Positions 34,019-46,159 of a stretch of DNA of 64,000 nucleotides are shown here, in pieces (the stretch's first letter is position 1; the number at the start of each line of letters is the position of its first letter). This DNA is from Blastobasis lacticolella (lineage: Eukaryota > Arthropoda > Insecta > Lepidoptera > Blastobasidae), in contig LR990043.1 of NCBI GenBank assembly GCA_905147135.1, positions 3,631,057-3,695,056 of the forward strand, read 5' to 3'. The notes beneath the pieces were generated by a model that searched no databases, was not told the origin of the DNA, and saw only the letters and a list, made by a program, of their open reading frames with translations. Position numbers and translations under genes: made by a program.

Positions 34019-35107
34019 TCAATGAGTAGTTTTCCAGTAGGTATTGTCAGTTGGTTTCAAAAAGCATAAATAGATGGCGCTCCTACAATTTTGGTAATCT
34101 TTTTTAAATCTGTATGACGGTGGCAGTGATTTCATGCAACGAACTACTACTAAACTTAAAAATAAATTGTTTATTAATATAAACATAACTGTTAAAGGTT
34201 GAAAATATTTATAGAAGTTGGCACTATGTTCCATTATTATTACAACCTCTAAAATGGTTGAAAACTATTACTATAACAAATACAATATTATTCAAAACAA
34301 CGGTCCCAGTGTTTATATCCATTTAGCTAAGAAACTATTTCAAGCGGTCATCAATTACCAAAATAATGATTATGACTTTTTTATCAATAACCAAAATTGT
34401 CGGAGCGCCATCTAGTGAGTTGTTAGGAATGCTTTAAATACCTATAAGCGGATACTACACACACGATATATATCGTGATTCACACAGGATCACGACATAT
34501 ATCATGGAGTATCACAAATCGTGATACGGATCACAGGATTTCCGAAAATCCAGAAATCTACGATCCGTATCAACTATCGTGCGATATATATCGAGCGTAT
34601 AGTATCTAGTCGATATTTATCACGACATTTCTGTCAAACTGACAGATAAATAACGTAATTTCAAATTTATTTTCATTGTTTGTGTTTATTTTCAAGCTGC
34701 TGTGGCCACTATGGACCTGGACAGTTACTATAAAATTATAAAAAGTCAACAAGATCCTCATCCTCACAGTTTTACTCATTTTTTTCTCTTCACGCGTCTT
34801 TTTAATCCTAATGCTAATACTATAGCAACGCAAGCTTGATCAGTCATTTTGGTAAAAATACGTAAAAATCGTAAATATACACCAGCGACGCGTCAAAAAT
34901 GCTTTTTTTTAGGCTAGGCATTGGCAACTTAGTCTATTCAGCCATCAAAATGAATGAAAGAATGCACAGACTAATGAAAATATCGACGATTCTTATCGTG
35001 TGTGTAGGGTCGACTTGCGATCCAAAATATTACTCGATATGGATCACGATACGTATCACGATATATATCGTGTGTGTAGTATCCGCCATTGGAAAACTGC
35101 TCATTGA
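34019..35107. mobile_element. MITE-like element interrupted by a second element
   Basis: The outer ends are TCAATGAGTAGTTTTCCA at 34019 and TGGAAAACTGCTCATTGA at 35090-35107. Just inside, GCGGATACTACACACACGAT then ATATATCGTG at 34448 is mirrored at 35055-35087. The left arm is split at 34038-34444 by another inverted-repeat element. The inner arms contain a 16-bp perfect palindrome, CACGATATATATCGTG. No protein-coding capacity. Confidence 0.75.
34038..34444. mobile_element. Inner foldback element inserted in the outer MITE
   Basis: TAGGTATT at the left is mirrored by AATACCTA at the right. Further in, TAGATGGCGCTCCTACAATT at 34073 is mirrored by AATTGTCGGAGCGCCATCTA near 34394. Removing it rejoins the two parts of the outer left arm. 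Confidence 0.7.
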
Positions 35108-35207
35108 ACCTAAACAGTCCCCATTTGAAAACACGTCATAAGGAGGTACTCCTTTAGGCGAGGGAATATATTAGGACGTCTGTTATTCCTTATTCATATG
35201 AATGAGT

Positions 35208-35462
35208 TGCCTTCAGACACGAATTATAGGTAATAATAAGTTTTGGCGGATAAGGTAGCCGCCAATGTTCGCCAGTGAAGATGGGCGAAGGTAGAAAAGT
35301 GTAATTCCCCACCTGGCAAGGTGTTGTGGCCAAGGCACCAAGGGTCCAACAGTTGATCGTCGGAAGTAGTATTTATATCGCGGAAATTTGAGCACGTCTC
35401 TAGCGCGATGTACGACAGTCAGCGCCATATATGTGCGGATGCTTGCCAACCTTGTGTTCGTT
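35208..35462 (-). repeat. Dispersed repeat family 4, copy 1
   Basis: The text GCCGCCAATGTTCGCCAGTG, CCACCTGGCAAGGTGTTGTG, GGTCCAACAGTTGATCGTCG and TGCGGATGCTTGCCAACCTT matches, in reverse, 46975-47260. The family is not one I can name. Confidence 0.6.
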
Positions 35463-35679
35463 GTACTGTAATGTAATTATTGTTGAGATAGATGTCGCAA
35501 CCGATTTCAGAAATAATAGAAACCTTAATCATATATTAACCATTTCTGAACATTAACCTAAATTCCTTATATGTATGTAGAAATTATAAATGAAACTTAA
35601 GTTCCTAGGAGTTCATATCGATTCGAATTTAAATTAAAAAGGACATATAAGTAAAACAGTTAATAAATTATTTACCTAT

Positions 35680-35880
35680 TCTTATGCCTTACAATACAAT
35701 ACAAAACTCTCTATTGCACACCAGAGACCACAAGTACAGATACAAAAAATATGGTAGGTAGTACAAAGGGCGGTTTTATCACTAATGTGATCTCTTCCAG
35801 ACAACCTTGGTATGGAGAGAAGCACAGGATTATAACAACAGACAGGTACTGCACCCAAAAGCATCACTTATAACAAAAAA
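35680..35880 (-). repeat. LINE 3'-end repeat with CTCTATTGCACACC motif
   Basis: TACAATACAATACAAAACTC then TCTATTGCACACCAGAGACC and GGGCGGTTTTATCACTAATG recur at 55843 and 56213. Read on the minus strand they end in GTGTGCAATAAAGAG, which resembles a LINE 3' UTR with a poly(A) signal. Confidence 0.5.
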
Positions 35881-36757
35881 TATAAACAATACATACATCT
35901 CCACAACAAAATACTTACAGATCCATAAATAAAGGATAAAAACCAGACAATAACCCAGAACCACAGCATTCACAATTACCCCACATTAGATAATGCTGCT
36001 TTACTTTATTTTTAAATGTGTGCAGTGATTCCGCACATCTAATGTCGAATGTTTATTTATACTTTATAACATAGCTTCAGAGCATGTAGCGCTGGGTTAA
36101 GGTTATGTTTAACCTCGGTTAAGTCAAGTAATAGATCAATTTTAAACTATTATATAACAACATCAGTACCGGTTGTCCGAATATGAACTCTCTGTTTTGT
36201 AAACCTAGAGGTCTTCTTTTCCTAAGTGTCCGAGACCCACATTTTATAGGCGTGCACAGTGTAATACGGTCTGCGAACAACAAAGAACTTTATAAGTATC
36301 AAACATTGTGTTTATTTTCGGGCAACCAGTACACAGTTTACGGACAATGCTAACATTAGTCCCGGCATTTAGGTGTGGCGACAACATAGTCTTTGCACAA
36401 TATTCGGTTTCATTTTCTGTACGGTTCCTCCTATTTTAGTAGTTTTGCAAATACCTAGTTGTCTATGGCTAAATTATTTGGATTATTCCAAACATATTCG
36501 GATACACGTTTTCTGAGTTTCATTATTAGGCTTGGTCCACACGGCAGTTTAGATCTATTCTCATAATTTATTATCTTGATTTTACAATAAATATAGAAAC
36601 ATGAATCAAATACTTAGCATTATTCTTCTGATATCTTATACATTCTTATACGTACTTTCTTATTTTTTCAAATCGGGTGCAACTTTAACGGCAGGTGGCA
36701 GGTGGCTGCTCGCCGCTTTCACAAGAAGTTATTAGGAACATTTCGTTGTATTGTTGA

Positions 36758-36970
36758 CAACCTCAGTGGTTCAGTTGGTTAACATGAAAATTTTAAGTGG
36801 CCGGTCTGCCACGCAGAGGTCACGGGTTCGATTCCCGGGCTTAGCAGAAATTGAAATGATGAATTTTAATTTTTGTTACGGGTCTAGGTGTAGTAGTTAA
36901 TCGTATTTAAAAAACATATAAATTGTTGATCAGTTATCGAGCTCGAAATTTTTGACATTTTCTCTTTTAA
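36758..36970 (+). repeat. SINE family 2 copy, 3' part decayed
   Basis: GACAACCTCAGTGGTTCAG, then TCACGGGTTCGATTCCCGGG, GCAGAAATTGAAATGATGAA and GGGTCTAGGTGTAGT. The GATGGCGCT end is missing. Confidence 0.7.
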
Positions 36971-36987
36971 ACGCTGGGGTGATCAAT

Positions 36988-38135
36988 GAATGAGCGACCT
37001 GAGCGAGCTTGCGAGCGACATTTTAGAAGTTTTAAAAGCTGGGGTGTTAACTGTATAAATGAGCAAGTGGGCAAGCTTGAAATTTGTGACATTTCGGTTT
37101 TTTTTTATTAGATAGGATCAGTCTTATACACAACTAGCGGACCCGACAGACGTTGTCCTGTCTACACGTCTTTAATTTGAAAATTTCAAACTTTTTTTAA
37201 TAAGCTAAAACATTCTGACAAAATTGTGAATCTAAACTATTCCCAGATCCCCTTGAACACAAAAAATTTCATCAAAATCGGTCCAGTCGTTTGAGAGAAG
37301 TTCAGTGACATACACACTCACAGAAGAATTATATATATAAAGATAACATTTTAAAAGAATATAATAATTAAAGACCTACAGATTCCTAGATTGATACATA
37401 AATACAAAATAAACTACAACAATTAGATCTGTATCAACAATTCTTTAACGCATTTTTTAAACTTTGGTAAAGTACCCAAAAACATATCCATGTCAAGAAG
37501 ATGCTCAGTGTGATATTTACACGCACGACGAACAAAACCGTTTACCACGTGACGTTTTCAGGTAGGGTTAACGTGAAAACATACGTTATAAAAGCCTGAG
37601 GTAATCATTGAATGAATCTGTGAGCGAGCGGAGCGAGCTCGCAAATGTGTACATTGTCTGTCTGCAATGGGTGCTCCAAACAATAGTCATTTAAGGAAAC
37701 CAATGGATGAGTGAACGTAACGCGCTAAGTGAATGAAAAGAAGAGTATCTGAAACCTAGGAATGAGCGAGCGAAGCGAATTCAAAGTTTTTGACACATTT
37801 CGTTATAAAATGCGAATGTTATAAGATGAATGAATGAGCGAGCGGAGCGAGCCAGAAATTTTAAATATTTTGGGTCTTAACAGCAAGAGGTGATTTTTAC
37901 AAAAGTAACTTAAAGAAATCAATGAATCATGAATGCAACAAGCTTGGTAAGTAAAGTAACTGAAAGTTATGAATGAGCGAGCGAAGCGAGCTCGTAATTT
38001 TAGGTATTGAAAGATTAGTGCAGAGTATGAAAAAACTGACGCTAATGAATGAGTGAGCGGCGCGACTTGATATTTCTGTTCTAAAAAGTTCTAGTAATTG
38101 ATAAAATAATTGAGCGAGCGCAGCGAGCTTGAAAT
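36988..38135. repeat. Decayed tandem array around a GAGCGAGCGNAGCGAGC motif
   Basis: TGAGCGAGCG-type motifs begin at 36991, 37060 (degenerate), 37621, 37763, 37835, 37974, 38054 and 38111. Many are preceded by GAATGA and followed by AAATTTT or TTTTTGACA. Several spacings are near 70 bp or twice that. I read it as an old satellite with a roughly 70-bp unit, partly interrupted by other sequence at 37100-37600. Confidence 0.55.
37120..37345. repeat. Common lepidopteran-type dispersed repeat
   Basis: CAACTAGCGGACCCGACAGA, CAAAATCGGTCCAGTCGTTT and GACATACACACTCACAGAAG form the familiar order of this repeat class. Related, differently decayed blocks lie at 43400-43640, 47740-47905, 53270-53500 and 53760-53950. 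Confidence 0.5.
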
Positions 38136-38779
38136 TCTTGGCCCTTTGGCTCATAGAACCGTGGGTGAGTCAGAGTCAGGGCTCAGGGGGGGGAGGACAC
38201 AATTGTACCCACTGCGCTCCCCTCCTGGATCTGCACCTGATTTGGATGGATTTATAGTTCTTGGTAAGGTCCTTAAATCGTCTAGCAACGGGTCCTTAAA
38301 TAATTTTAAATTGTTTTTTTTTGTTTGCGTTGGTAAGAATATTTTATTTTCATTTCATCTATCATTAAATGAAATGGTCGGTCGGTTGTCTACTTGTCTT
38401 TATCAAAATAGATAGCACGTGTGAACCTCGCCGATATGAAAAACCCTCTACCTCTTCTACATAGTCTATGGCGGACCATCCTGTTGGACGACTGACGGTT
38501 CAGCAAGACAAGAACAAAACGAGCTCGGTTTTCACAAATCGCGATTACTACGGACGTGAAAATAGTTTTACGAAACGGAAACTATTTCACAAGGGAACGA
38601 AACTCTTCACCATTTTCAAAATATTCATCTAACAAACCGCGTGCAAAGCAATTCCGTAACGACTTTCACCTGATACATCGATAATTCAATTAGAAACAAT
38701 AGTTGCAAATTATCCCACCTATCAGTAGATTGATGACAATATGACAATGTATCCGTGTGCAGGGTCAGCTGCCGATGTG

Positions 38780-38965
38780 TCTGAGTGATGTACTGTGTGG
38801 TCGTTTAAGTGACAAAGCGAGCGCGGCTCCCGTTGGAGGCTATTATCCTATTGGCGATTACGTCGCGCCGGGAACTGGGCTCGCGGGTTAGTCGTCGCGG
38901 GGACTGCAAAGCGGCAAATACGGAGGTACGAGTCCTGCTCGTCATCATACACCGCCAGGACTACG
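38780..38965 (+). promoter_or_regulatory. GC-rich region and possible non-coding first exon
   Basis: Composition switches sharply to CpG-rich (GTCGCGCCGGGAACTGGG, GTCGTCGCGGGGACTGC). CAGGACTACG at 38956-38965 is followed by GTGAGTGC, a good donor. It lies about 500 bp before the first coding exon at 39477, so it may be the transcription start and a 5' UTR exon. No transcript evidence is available here. Confidence 0.4.
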
Positions 38966-39476
38966 GTGAGTGCGCCCGCGGCCACCGGCGTCACAGGCCA
39001 CGGGCGAGGGCGGCAGTCGGCCGTTTCCCGTGCGCCGCGGCTGACATTGAAGACTGCCGATCAGCCGCCCAACGCGCTAAAAATAGCAATAAAATGTCAA
39101 GTCTGCCCTGGCACCGGGAAGCGATCAGCTGATCCAAACACTGACTATAATTATATCCAATTAGGTAACATTGTGTCCATTGAAGATCAGTCTTATCTAA
39201 AGCAACAGTCAAATCACATTATTATTTCACAGTTTGATAAGCTATCTGACAGTGAGATAGAGTGCTATATAATTAGAGTCCCCAGTCAGCTTCAGTGATT
39301 GAACTGTCATGTTTCAGATTTGAAAATGGTGCAGCAAGATTTGACTTAGGCGTACAGTCGGACGGTGTAACTGTCAAGTGTCCAGGTGATGGCTCAAGGA
39401 GGCTCATCGGTGTGAGCCCTGTGTGAGTCCGGGACAGGTGCGGTGTGTGTGTGTGGTGTGTAGTGCGGGCGGCGGA

Positions 39477-39588
39477 ATGCCCTCAGCGATGTTGTCGGCA
39501 GTGCTTGAAGAGGAGCCCGACCTGTATGAGGCGTTCCCTCCTCACGTTGACCCCACTGGCATCACCATCCTTACAGACAGCCCACCAG
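39477..39588 (+). CDS. First coding exon of an unrecognised gene
   Basis: ATG at 39477 opens a frame beginning MPSAMLSAVLEEEPDLYEAF and ending ILTDSPPG at CCACCAG|GTGAGTTC, phase 1, after 37 codons. The acidic, proline-ended peptide has no motif I recognise. Upstream lies a GC-rich region with a short upstream ATG frame at 39388. No second exon with a matching phase and convincing coding character was found up to 64000, so either intron 1 exceeds 24 kb or the downstream exons are small. A long first intron is common in insect developmental regulators, but this does not identify the gene. Confidence 0.6.
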
Positions 39589-42130
39589 GTGAGTTCATTT
39601 TTAATTAATAATATACCACTATGGGGCACAAATCGGCTCCTAAGACCAATGATAATGTTTACTTATTCATTTTGTAGTTATTACCTAATTTTATTATATT
39701 TAGTTAGTTTGGATGGAGTTTTAAAGTATGATATTTATTATAATTTCTGAAACCTGGTATTAACATCAGGGGTTTGGCCTTAATTTTTACATAGGTTGAT
39801 TGAAATTTCCACAGAATAGGAATGTTATCTTGCTTTTATCAAGATTAATTGTTTGTACCTAATTTCTTAATCATAACAAATTTCTATAATCTTGTAATTA
39901 TCTGCCCCAAACTCCTATCAATCAAAATGTGAACTCAACTTATCATGACATTAACTTATTTATTTAAAAGCTCTTCTGAAAACCTCCATAGTGGCCGTGA
40001 CAAATCATACTAAAGTAACTATTTATCAAATTCAAATTCAAGAAAATGTAGTGCCATTTAACTACAAGCTTTGAACAAAATTGTTTGAAAACAGATATTC
40101 TAGTTGACAACACCTTGATAATTTGTTGGGCATGTCCAAGTACTTAAATAACCCATTGTCTCGCAAGGTATTTGTTTTGTGTGTCCTCTAAATAAAAAAT
40201 TATGGTTTCTGTGATGATTTACACAGCAAGGTGCATATAGCACAGAAAATATTTATTTATTTATTTATTTAATATTTATTTATTTATTTAATATATAATA
40301 TGCATAGCATAGGTATAGATAACAAGCCAGAATAATAAAAGTTAAGTAAATAATGTAGGATTGATAAGCAAAGCATATTTACATACTTAAGGCTCAAAGT
40401 ATAACAATGTTGCTTTCTAAAATAATCTATTATTATAAATTATTATAACATTGTAAAAAAGCTGTGTTCGTATTTTAAAGATATTTGAGAAAAAATACTG
40501 AGACAAAAGCAGGCCTAAAATATTTTTTTGGAAATTTTGTCCCTGTCTGTGCGTGCATCACGCAAAAACCGCTGAATGGATTTGGATGGGGTCTTCATAG
40601 TTTGGCAGCTTGGAGTCCAACTTCAAATCTAAGCTACGATTCATCTTATTTGGGTGGGTACAACCAGAGATACAGCTTGACCTCTCTGTAGTAATAGCGT
40701 CCATATAATAAAAAGGTTATTTAAAATTGTATCCCAGGCAAAAGCTAAACTGCTATCAAAATACGATTTGCATGTAGACAAAGTAGTGGGCAAAATATTA
40801 CTAGTATATAATATATGTATATTATGTATACTTACCACTAGCGGAAATACACTGGAGACTCTTTGGACTTGTTCTCTCCTGATGAAAACGCAGCCCAATG
40901 GGTGAAGAATTTAGATATTTACTTGTAGCTTTAGTGTACATTAATTACCTAGGTTATGATTAGCAACTCGGCCATTAATGCCATACTAATAAATAACTTA
41001 CCACTATACTGCCAATTAATGCTTTACAAAAACAAGCAATTAATTTAATTTTTTGGTTTTAACATTAATCACTCTATCTATTGATGAAAACCGCATTAAA
41101 ATCCATTGCGTAGTTTAAAAGATCCAAGCGTACATTCCGACTTCGTTTTATAGTATATAAGAGAAGTACATACATTCACATTGATGATGGTAAAGATTTG
41201 TTTTATATATTTACAAATTTAAGTAGCAGTGGGAACTCAAAAGCCATATGATAAATAAATAAATAAATTTATTTGTAAATAATCTCAAAAGTTCAGTAGT
41301 ATAAACTCAAAAGCTAAAAAGAAACTCAATAATGACAAACCTATTTTAAAATATCTTTCACCTTAAGAAAGTCCGCATTTACCAGCAAGTTACATTAATG
41401 TTACAACATTCTTCCCTATGTTCCCTAACATTCTATCTGGTATCTTACAACATTTTTCCCGCATTGTGTCATATTAGGTATGCCTGCCTGTAATAAATAA
41501 TAATAACAGGACCCTGTGGGATAGTGGAATATTAGTAATAGTTATGAAATACACACAGGTAAAAACCGTGTGGAACTGTTAGTCCATTCTAATATATTAT
41601 ATTACTATAATACATTGTATATTAAATGTTCCAACATTGCAATATTATCAAAACTATTGTACCTAACTGCTTTATATACACTTTTGATACAGTTTGTACA
41701 TGTATATTTTGTTTGCTTCTCCTTTTTTGATGTATGGGTATTATTAGGATTGAAATAGCTTAATGGTCTCATAGACACTTCTTATTAAGTTTGCATGGAT
41801 GAAGTAGTGTATGGTCATTAGTAAAATCGGGCTTGATGCATGCCATAGTAAAACAGTGAATTACAAGATGTTGCCTGAAAACAATGAGACTATAAACTTG
41901 GAAAAACAATTAATGCAGTTGTGCTAATTTGCAATCCTGATGCACACTGATTAGATTATCTGGAGATGGTATCTTTAGCCGTTAATTAAAGTCTTGGATT
42001 CCAAATGTTGTATAACTTGGAAATGGAAAGTTTGTCAGTAGTCATACTTACTTTTAATAAATTTGATTCAACTAATTTATTGTAAGACAGAAGCAAATTA
42101 GGTAGGTAGGTAGCGTGTTAAGGTTTTTGA
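39589..42130. other. Intronic or intergenic AT-rich DNA
   Basis: No exon seen. A (TTTA)n microsatellite lies near 40249-40291, the dispersed repeat shared with 16390 lies at 40450-40650, and the rest is low-complexity AT-rich sequence. Confidence 0.5.
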
Positions 42131-43100
42131 TTACCATATATAGGCATATAGGGTGGTTTTTGTCGATCGACAAAGCGCCCCAATTGGAAACAATCGCACA
42201 GTTTCACGTAACTTTACGTCAGCTCCGCATTTGCGAGTCGAGTCCGCCGCTCAGCTACAAGCAGCTGACCACCAACTGCCCCGAACCTGGAACCGGTTGT
42301 ATCGAATCGACGATAGCGAAACCGTTTTCGAGAAGGCGTATGCATCCTTTGCGTGGACACTGTATCGTTTCTCTGAATGGGCGTAAAGCGCCATCGTTGT
42401 TTGTGAAACATCGAGACGTGTTGTAGTCGCCGTGTCTAAACATTGCCGTTTGACAATGGCTGCCTTAGCCCGCTGAGATTCCAGCGGCGTTGTTATCGCA
42501 TCACGCCGTTTGGTCCGTTTTTATTCGAACCTGGCTATTTCTGTTGCCGTGGCGGCTAACTTAACAGTGTGCCGGCGCAGATGCGTCGGGTGCTAAAGCG
42601 CTGGTCGTGAGGTTGCTTTTCTTTGTTCTAGCTGATGTGGAAGGTGTGGCTAGAGGCATGTGATCGGCAGGACGTTTTGCGGTTGAGATGGTGATCATAG
42701 ATGTACGATTATCAATTGATGAAAACCATATTAAGATCTATTCTGTACTACGTAAGAACAACTGAACAGGCAGAAGTTGCATAGTTTACTTTATGTTCAA
42801 TTAGAGCTGGATATTTGATCTGCCTGCAAGATTTGGGACTTCAATCTTCAGTCTGTCTGTATGGGGGTACCACCGCATTATCGGTTCCTCCCATCAAGCA
42901 ACAATGTAGGAAACGTGTTCCGTTTTAAATGATAACAGCTTGCGTTATGACGGACAGGCATGTATGTGGCATACCAACTTAGTCCTCGCACGTCCGTGTC
43001 ATTCTGCAGTTTTGTTACATGACAGGAAAATGCAGGAATCGTAGAGATGTTATGTGGCGACAACAGCCACTTTCTATCAGGTGCGTTTTTTGCGCTTGTC
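42131..43100. repeat. GC-richer block, probable old transposon, unclassified
   Basis: Composition differs from the surroundings (for example CGTCAGCTCCGCATTTGCG and GTGCCGGCGCAGATGCGTCG). Overlapping short frames on both strands do not resemble known proteins. From 42880 the text CTCCCATCAAGCAACAATGT matches CTCCCGCCAAGCAACAATGT at 59744, so at least this end is a dispersed repeat. Confidence 0.45.
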
Positions 43101-43399
43101 GCTGAGTTATTAAAAAAAATAGCAGAAGAGACGTCTCAAAATTTGTTTATTGAGTATGACATTAAATAAAACAATAGCAGAAGAGAAAATATATCTTACA
43201 ATCGTCAAAAAGGAAGGGGGTATGATAGGAAGGAAACAAAATGGCATGTTGGCCGCCCCAGAATGCGAGTGGGTGATTGTTATTTAGCTACTCAAGCAAG
43301 CATTTTGCGTTTCCGTTTTAAACGATACACCGTCGGTTCCATCGGTACCTGTAACAAAAATAAATGTGTATGCTCTATGGGCGTCAGCTTCCGCTATCT

Positions 43400-43640
43400 A
43401 ACACTATTTTTATAGGGTAACTAGCGGTAGGTACCCCCGCGGATTTCACCCGGGTGCGTTAATTTCGAAACTCTGTTAACACACGATTCTCCCGTGGGAT
43501 AGGTACTACTACTTTTCCGAAATATTATATCTTATGACACTCGGCATGAATGTAGCTTCCTGTCAGCGAATGAATTTTTGAAACTGGTTTGGGAGTTTTG
43601 GAATATTATTGCCCCAACAGACGAACATATAAACTTTTCC
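43400..43640. repeat. Dispersed repeat with GCGGATTTCACCCG motif
   Basis: AACTAGCGGTAGGTACCCCC, GCGGATTTCACCCGGGTGCG, TATGACACTCGGCATGAATG and TAGCTTCCTGTCAGCGAATG parallel the block at 53270-53500. Confidence 0.5.
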
Positions 43641-43929
43641 TGTTTATAATATTAGTGTGGGAAAGCTTAGAATAGCTTTTTCCCTTAAAAAAAGCGTTAC
43701 TTTCCTGTTTTTATTTAACATATACATTTCTATTTTCTACTACCTTGGCGAGCGAACATCTTAACAAATTATACATCTAAACCTTCCTCATGAATCACTC
43801 TGTGTATTGGTGAAAACCGCATGAAGATCGGTTCTAGTTTTGAGTGTATTGCGAACAGACAGACAAACGCGTGGGAATTTGTTTTATAATATGTAGTGAT
43901 GTTTTCAATATTTGTCTAAACGAGTTCTT

Positions 43930-44095
43930 GTGTGAAGACCGCGACTCGGAAAGCGTAGTGTGGATCGCCCTCCGGCCAGATGCAGTGACGATTTGCGAAA
44001 GGCTGCAGGTGGATGCTGGATGCGGCAAGCCGAGCGTGCATTGGCGCTCATTGGGTGAGGCATATGTTCAGCAGTGGAGTAGTATAGGCTGATTA
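43930..44095 (+). mobile_element. LINE 3' end
   Basis: GATGCTGGATGCGGCAAGCC and GGTGAGGCATATGTTCAGCA then GTGGAGTAGTATAGGCTG are the typical close of lepidopteran RTE-like LINEs. It is 5'-truncated. Confidence 0.55.
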
Positions 44096-44774
44096 ATGAT
44101 CTTTTCAATTTTCGTTTGTTTCATGATATTGAAGTCGTTGAGGAAAATTTCTAAAACGGGGGAAGGGTTAAACGGAAAGGGCAAGCGCAGAGATCGTACA
44201 ACAAATGGTTTTACGTAATACTAGTATCTACAGTACACGATCAGAAGTGAAAGAATATTTTATTTATTTATTTTATTGAACTATTTTTTGCATACAATAA
44301 AGAAATACAGAGTTATAACATAGATATAACTGACACAACAGGCACTACTAATTTCTAAAAGAAATTTCTTTCAGCAGGCCTACAGAAAGGAAATTTTCAG
44401 CTAAGAAATGCAGATACGACGCGCTCAATTAATGAATAATTATAAAATACATATGAATGTGACTAATTTTTATATATTATATCAATACATATATACATAC
44501 TTATACATTTAAATATTACTACATATCAATATAATATTTTTTTGAATTATTTATTAAATTTTCCTTAGCAGCTACTGCAACATTTAGGGTATTTGGTCCA
44601 TCTTTAGCCAAAATCAATTTGCTAAATGAAAGGTACATTCCCTTATGCACAAAGACCTTGTCGTTGACTCCCAGGGTATTTTATAGCATAAATAAAAAAA
44701 TATTTCATGAATGTTATCAAAATCTTGTAGCAACTGCACAGGAATATGATTCTTGCGCTTATGCTCTTGTATTT

Positions 44775-45200
44775 TACAGTCGGGTTCATTAATATGTAAG
44801 CATTACCAAGGCTTCAAATATAAATGTACATGGAAGGGTACTTATACATCAGGGACGACCTGAGTGGTTCAAGTGGTCAACATGCCGGCATGCCACGCAA
44901 GAGGTCCCGGGTTCGATTCCTGACCGGGCAGAAATTGAAATGCTAAATTTTAATTTCTGTTACGGGTCTGGGTGTTCTATGTATAATAAGTATGTATTTA
45001 AAAGTATATAAGTAGTTTATCCGTTATCTAGCACCCATAACACAAGCTTTGTTTACTTTGGGGCTAGATGGCGCTGTGTGTATTTGTCCACGATTATTTA
45101 TTATTATTATTATACATCTGCTCAGATATATAAGTACCCTTCCATGTACATTTATATTTGAAGCCTTGGCAATGCTCACATATGAATGAACTCGACTGTA
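44775..45200. mobile_element. TA-flanked MITE with about 70-bp inverted repeats
   Basis: TA CAGTCGGGTTCATTAATATG, then GGCTTCAAATATAAATGTAC and ATGGAAGGGTACTTATA on the left is mirrored on the right by the reverse complement, ending CGACTG TA. The arms are about 70 bp with few mismatches. CAGT ends and TA duplication fit a Tc1/mariner-type non-autonomous element. A SINE occupies the loop. Confidence 0.8.
44853..45112 (+). repeat. SINE family 2 copy nested in the MITE
   Basis: GGGACGACCTGAGTGGTTCA, GTCCCGGGTTCGATTCC, then GGGCTAGATGGCGCTGTGTG and an ATT-rich tail. It is nearly full length and lies entirely between the MITE arms. Confidence 0.8.
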
Positions 45201-45934
45201 CCTACTTCAGATTTTTACAGTTACGCTTTAGTCGGAAGTGAGGTATTACGTAGTCCGCGGTTACTGGTTAGTCACCAGACTATTTGTCTAATCAAAGCTA
45301 CGCAAGGGAACAACATATAATTTCATCTCATGCCAGGATGCCACTTGAATTGATTCAATCAAGCATCGCGTTGCGCAGGACTTTAAATATATCAGTGAGT
45401 CGGATACCAGAGAACTGACAATCCGTTGATGTAAATGAAAGTTAAATGGTATTAGCTGGCAGTGTAATCCTGCGATTTCAGAACGGATCTGGCGATTTCA
45501 TGGAACATTGGTTGGCTTTAGTGTCAAGGTATTTCGGGAAGGAAACGTCAACAAACATTGCCAGGAATATTGACAAGTTTTTTTTTGCAACGGGCCACTT
45601 TATGTAAATTAGCCTATAGACATCAGTAATACCAGAGGCGCTACCAATACATTGCACATCTCTACACAATACACAATATTTTTGTATGAAATAAAGACCA
45701 TTTGAATAGGACGACATAAAACGGAGTCAGAGTCAGTATTTAATGAGGCGTTAATCTTTCGACAAGTCAGTTTTTGTATCTTGTAGAAAAATGATTTCCG
45801 TGTGCGATTATCTGAAATAGATTCAGTAGAGGGCGACCTCAGAAAAAATGGACGGACCTTAAGACAGAGGTATTCATACCGAGATGACAGTAAAATAAAT
45901 AATAAATAAATAAATACTCGTATGTTCGGCCATT

Positions 45935-46095
45935 TAGACCCAAAGTAAGAAAAGCTTGTATTATGGGTCCCAGAAAACTGGTAAACTACTAATATATTTT
46001 TAAATACATACTTATTATACATATAACACCCATACCCGTAACTGAAATTAAAATTCATCATTTAAATTTCTGCTCTGCCGGGAATCGAACCCGTC
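45935..46095 (-). repeat. SINE family 2 copy, head decayed
   Basis: In plus-strand text: GACCCAAAGTAAGAAAAGCT, ACATACTTATTATACATATA, then GGGAATCGAACCCGTCTGC (reverse B box). Confidence 0.65.
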
Positions 46096-46159
46096 TGCAT
46101 GACGTGAATGGAAGAGATATATTGTGGATTAGGGCAGGACCTAGTTACATTATAGTTCT

